Below are positions 6,802-8,585 of a stretch of 8,585 bases of DNA, piece after piece. Within the stretch, counting starts at the first letter, position 1. Each line of letters starts with the position of its first letter. The position numbers and the translations under genes are program-made. The notes under the pieces were generated by a model, which was given only the letters and a program-made list of their open reading frames with translations, was not told the origin of the DNA and did no database searches. The DNA is from Methanoregulaceae archaeon (GTDB lineage Archaea; Halobacteriota; Methanomicrobia; Methanomicrobiales; Methanospirillaceae): the NCBI GenBank assembly GCA_028679325.1, contig JAJRBS010000084.1, positions 1 through 8,585 of the forward strand. Direction: 5' to 3'.

Positions 6802-6950
6802 ACCGAGGGGGACAACACGTCCTTTAGGCTTACACACGATTCCGCGGGCTGATACAGAGGGGGTTTCAAGATGACAGGCCGTAAGCCCGTGCCTGGCAGG
6901 AGGACCAGACCGGGAAGGCCACAGGTTCTGACGGGGGTGCCGGATAACCT

Positions 6951-6974
6951 GGGTCTGCCCTTCCGGGCAGACTC
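6951..6974. other. Hairpin with GGAA tetraloop on the minus strand
   Basis: GTCTGCCC (6953-6960) and GGGCAGAC (6965-6972) pair perfectly around four bases, with a wobble and one more pair outside. Read on the minus strand the loop is GGAA, a GNRA tetraloop; on the plus strand it is UUCC. The perfect stem lacks the internal loops of SRP RNA helix 8. Confidence 0.55.
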
Positions 6975-7056
6975 CTATTCCCGTACAGATCGTTCATGTC
7001 TCTCCCCTTCAGCATTTTTGGGAATTTTTTTACCCGCTGCCGCCCTATTGTGAGGT

Positions 7057-7329
7057 ATGGATGTCCTTCTGCTCTTCTCGGTTTTGATCCTTGTGATCCT
7101 TGTCCTCAACGCTATCGTCCTCGTCATGAGGCTTCGGATGAGGCCCCCGAGACCACTGGGGAAGGGTATCGGCCTCGCTGTTGGCCTGGCGATGGGGCTC
7201 GCGCTCTGGGCTCCCCTTGGATATGCCACCGGGAGCCAGGGAACAGGAATCGTCATCGGAAGCGCGATCGGTATCGCTGTCGGTCTGGGCCTGGAACTCT
7301 GGTCACGAAAGGTAACTCCGGAGCCGTGA
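7057..7329 (+). CDS. Small glycine-zipper membrane protein
   Basis: A 90-residue protein. Residues 3-23 form a first membrane helix (LLLFSVLILVILVLNAIVLV), followed by a basic Pro-rich loop (MRLRMRPPRPLGKG). Two Gly-rich helices follow, about residues 38-57 and 62-82, with Gly every third or fourth position (GIGLAVGLAMGLAL; GTGIVIGSAIGIAVGLG). Such glycine-zipper pairs pack tightly together and recur in many small bacterial and archaeal membrane proteins, mostly of unknown role; I cannot assign a function. A TGA lies two codons before the ATG in the same frame, so 7057 is the first possible ATG. GAGGT touches the ATG, too near to act as a normal ribosome binding site. The T-rich stretch at 7025-7032, about 28 bases upstream, could be a TATA element giving a leaderless message. 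Confidence 0.7.
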   Translation: MDVLLLFSVLILVILVLNAIVLVMRLRMRPPRPLGKGIGLAVGLAMGLALWAPLGYATGSQGTGIVIGSAIGIAVGLGLELWSRKVTPEP

Positions 7330-7468
7330 AGGAGCGACCAGAAGAGAAAGGAATCTGTCATGGGCCGGAGAGCCCCCCCCCGAAGGCTTTTTCGCCCCTA
7401 CATTTCAAAGCTTCCTCATCTGCAACCTATCTCACAAGTTATATAGGGACAGGCACTAATCCGGGCTC
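7330..7468 (+). promoter_or_regulatory. Intergenic region with strong TATA box at 7438-7445
   Basis: GTTATATA at 7438-7445 is a near-ideal archaeal TATA box, centred 27-28 bases before the ATG at 7469. That places the transcription start on or next to the start codon, so the message should be leaderless; no ribosome binding site is seen, in agreement. Further left there is a run of nine C at 7373-7381 and a T5 at 7388-7392 that may end the preceding transcript. Confidence 0.6.
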
Positions 7469-7672
7469 ATGTACGAGATCATCCGGGCTGAAAGGGTGGC
7501 CGAAGGGATCTCTCTCACCGTCATAGCACCAGACGGTGAGGAGAGACTGGTCTTCAGTTTTCCCGAACTTATTGACAGGGGGATCAACGCTTTCCACCTC
7601 CTTGAAGCCCCCCAGAAGTATCTCTGCGATCCCCGATCGCGAACCGTTGCCCGGAAGCAGAGAAGTGGGTGA
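7469..7672 (+). CDS. Small protein of unknown function, 67 residues
   Basis: A short soluble protein without signal peptide or membrane segment. The N-terminal half alternates hydrophobic and charged residues as in a small beta-sheet (MYEIIRAERVAEGISLTVIA, a DGEE turn, RLVFSF), followed by a probable helix (PELIDRGINAFHLLEAP) and a basic tail (RSRTVARKQRSG). One Cys is present, without a partner motif. I do not recognise the family. Support for a real gene comes from the protein-like pattern and from the TATA box at exactly leaderless distance from the ATG. It lies upstream of the aIF1A gene on the same strand, but that gene has its own TATA box at 7750, so joint transcription is not required. 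Confidence 0.65.
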   Translation: MYEIIRAERVAEGISLTVIAPDGEERLVFSFPELIDRGINAFHLLEAPQKYLCDPRSRTVARKQRSG

Positions 7673-7749
7673 ATTCTCCCGGTGTTGCAAGGCTCGTTTG
7701 AGTGAAGCCCCTCTGTGCAGGTTCCCCGGAAGGTGAGAGGAATGATCAT

Positions 7750-7757
7750 TCTATATG
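7750..7757 (+). promoter_or_regulatory. Candidate TATA box for aIF1A
   Basis: TCTATATG puts transcription start near 7780 and leaves a leader of about 33 bases before the proposed start at 7813. Since it lies downstream of the ATG at 7702, it argues against that ATG as the start of the initiation factor. Confidence 0.5.
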
Positions 7758-7800
7758 TCATGAATGCTTATCGTTACGCACCAAAAACTGCAGGTTACAG

Positions 7801-7809
7801 GGAGTTGAT
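7801..7809 (+). promoter_or_regulatory. Strong ribosome binding site for aIF1A
   Basis: GGAGTTGAT differs in one base from GGAGGTGAT, the complement of the archaeal 16S rRNA 3' end. Its GGAG core ends 8 bases before position 7813, an ordinary spacing for a start there, and only 3 bases before the out-of-frame ATG at 7808. Confidence 0.6.
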
Positions 7810-7812
7810 GAA

Positions 7813-8151
7813 ATACCTAAAAACCAGAGAACCGATAAAAACGAGTTCGAAGTCGAGCAGGTGAACGATACCGGTATTGAGACCATCCGTGTCCGCCTGC
7901 CAAAAAAAAGGAACCGGGAGATGTTTGCATCGGCAGATCTGATGATGGGCGCAAACCATATCAGGGTCCGATGTATTGACGGCGTCACCCGGATGGGAAG
8001 GATAAAGGGCAAGATCAAGAAAAGGGTCTGGATCCGGGAAGGCGATACCCTCATCGTGGTTCCCTGGAGCTTCCAGGACGAGAAGTGCGATATCATCTAC
8101 CGTTACCTCCAGCCACAGGTCGACTGGCTCCGCAGGAACAGGTACCTGTAA
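7813..8151 (+). CDS. eif1A: Archaeal translation initiation factor 1A (aIF1A)
   Basis: aIF1A binds the A site of the small ribosomal subunit and promotes assembly of the initiation complex. The family pattern is clear: IRVRLPKKRNREMFA at the start of the OB fold, ANHIRVRCIDGVTRMGRI with the RNA-binding basic strand, KIKKRVWIREGD, IVVPWSFQDEKCDIIYRY and the closing PQVDWLRRNRYL. The end matches the family closely, so the gene is complete there. The start is a problem. The frame is open back to an ATG at 7702, but that lies before the TATA box. The best ribosome binding site (7801-7809) points to ATA 7813, giving 112 residues beginning Met-Pro-Lys-Asn-Gln. The first in-frame standard start after that is GTG 7861 (96 residues), overlapping the TGA of a 40-codon upstream frame. 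Identification is secure; the start is not. Confidence 0.93.
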   Translation: MPKNQRTDKNEFEVEQVNDTGIETIRVRLPKKRNREMFASADLMMGANHIRVRCIDGVTRMGRIKGKIKKRVWIREGDTLIVVPWSFQDEKCDIIYRYLQPQVDWLRRNRYL

Positions 8152-8209
8152 GAATTCCTCCTTCCCTCTTTCTTCTGCTCTTCCCTTCCATTGCATCCGT
8201 GAAAATTCT
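8152..8209 (+). terminator. Pyrimidine-rich stretch between convergent genes
   Basis: The 58 bases between the ends of aIF1A and pirin are almost all C and T on the plus strand from 8156 to 8190, in short T-runs. It probably ends aIF1A transcription, but there is no long T-tract or hairpin, so the call is weak. Confidence 0.3.
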
Positions 8210-8585
8210 TCATCCCTTCCTGATGAATGTTCCATCACGAAGATCGGCAAAAGCCGTCCGAAGCTCCTCTTCGGTGTTCATCACGATCGGCCCGTACCAG
8301 GCTACAGGCTCGTTGACCGGTGTCCCGGAGATGCAGAGGAAACGTGCACCCTTCTCGCCGGATAATACAGTGATCTCATCACCTTCACCGAAGAGGAGGG
8401 CTGATTCAGCCCCGATACGCGGTTCCCGGTCCATATCAAAGTAACCAGCACCGGCCACCGGATACGCAAACGGATCCCGGCGGGGATCGAAATAGGCTTC
8501 CCCGTCAATAACGTAGGCGAGGGCCTTTCTCCCGGAGGGGATGACATGAGTGAAGGTTGCCCGGGGGTCCAGGGTGACGTCCAGG
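8210..8585 (-). CDS. Pirin family protein, C-terminal half only
   Basis: The frame enters from the right edge and ends at the TGA at 8212-8210, leaving 124 visible residues. They match the C-terminal cupin domain of pirin proteins: DVTLDP at the start, FTHVIPSGRKALAYVIDGEA, LLFGEGDEITV, then the hallmark NEPVAWYGPIVMNTEEEL and the closing FADLRDGTF. The N-terminal cupin, which holds the metal-binding His and Glu residues, lies outside the window, so activity cannot be judged; some pirins are quercetin dioxygenases and others act as redox-sensing regulators, and the role in archaea is unclear. It is convergent with aIF1A. The ATG at 8458 is an internal Met and not the start. Confidence 0.9.
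   Translation of the reverse strand, partial: LDVTLDPRATFTHVIPSGRKALAYVIDGEAYFDPRRDPFAYPVAGAGYFDMDREPRIGAESALLFGEGDEITVLSGEKGARFLCISGTPVNEPVAWYGPIVMNTEEELRTAFADLRDGTFIRKG

Larger units (their letters stand above)
6534..6875 (+). repeat. Short duplicated motif, two copies about 317 bases apart
   Basis: GATACAG followed by GGGGTTTCA(A)GATGAC occurs at 6534-6561 and again at 6851-6875, with small gaps between the two parts. In both copies the ATG inside GATGAC opens a plus frame (6558 and 6871). Too short and gapped to assign to a known element; it may mark a duplicated leader or RNA motif. Confidence 0.4.
6379..7056. other. Long region without a convincing gene, rich in hairpins
   Basis: No frame of either strand across these 678 bases has the look of a conserved protein. 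The 89-codon plus frame from 6558 is Arg/Ser/His/Pro-rich, and the 60-codon one from 6871 is also compositionally odd. The stretch does contain three perfect-stem hairpins, a duplicated short motif, and an AT-rich TATA-like site at 6508-6518 (TTATTAATATG) that could drive a plus-strand RNA starting near 6540. It may hold a structured RNA, a decayed gene, or both. Confidence 0.5.

Noticed and set aside
6951..6974. GGAA tetraloop hairpin considered as SRP RNA helix 8
   Set aside because: The stem is perfectly paired and lacks the conserved internal loops of helix 8, and no other SRP RNA helices were found around it.
6975..7361. 128-codon minus-strand frame
   Set aside because: Opposite the glycine-zipper membrane protein, with a low-complexity Pro/Arg/Ile pattern mirroring its Gly codons.
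7702..7812. N-terminal extension of aIF1A from ATG 7702
   Set aside because: It precedes the likely TATA box at 7750, adds a tail unlike known aIF1A N-termini, and ignores the good ribosome binding site at 7801.

Overview
The window looks like the chromosome of a methanogenic archaeon, most probably of the order Methanomicrobiales. The grounds are an archaeal translation initiation factor 1A with the divergent sequence I associate with that group, archaeal TATA boxes placed about 26-28 bases before starts that lack a ribosome binding site, and methanogen-like secreted proteins. The order is an inference from memory of these families; no search was run.

Layout. Positions 1-2987 hold one very long minus-strand reading frame with a signal peptide. 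It is open at the left edge (at least 995 residues) and encodes a secreted protein made mostly of ~99-101-residue repeats. The plus-strand open frames across this stretch are repeat-driven shadows. A 96-base divergent promoter region separates it from a second secreted protein on the plus strand (3084-4073). Then come three minus-strand membrane-protein genes read from right to left: a 108-residue membrane protein (6378-6052), a CorA-type divalent cation transporter (5915-4854) and a PrsW-family intramembrane protease (4857-4123). The last two overlap by an ATGA. Positions 6379-7056 hold no convincing gene, but contain three strong hairpins, a short duplicated motif and one doubtful 54-codon frame. 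On the plus strand follow a glycine-zipper membrane protein (7057-7329), an unrecognised 67-residue protein behind a textbook leaderless promoter (7469-7672) and translation initiation factor aIF1A (about 7813-8151). The right edge cuts a minus-strand pirin gene (C-terminal half only).

How the parts fit. The left third is devoted to the cell exterior: two divergently transcribed exported proteins of unknown function, the larger probably a glycosylated solenoid, since an N-X-T/S sequon recurs at the same place in six consecutive repeats. The middle is an envelope and ion-homeostasis cluster. The right part is housekeeping. The points most worth checking are the repeat protein (internal two-fold repeat, two repeat generations, conserved sequon, recent gene conversion) and the start of aIF1A, where no standard start codon sits at the place the ribosome binding site indicates.
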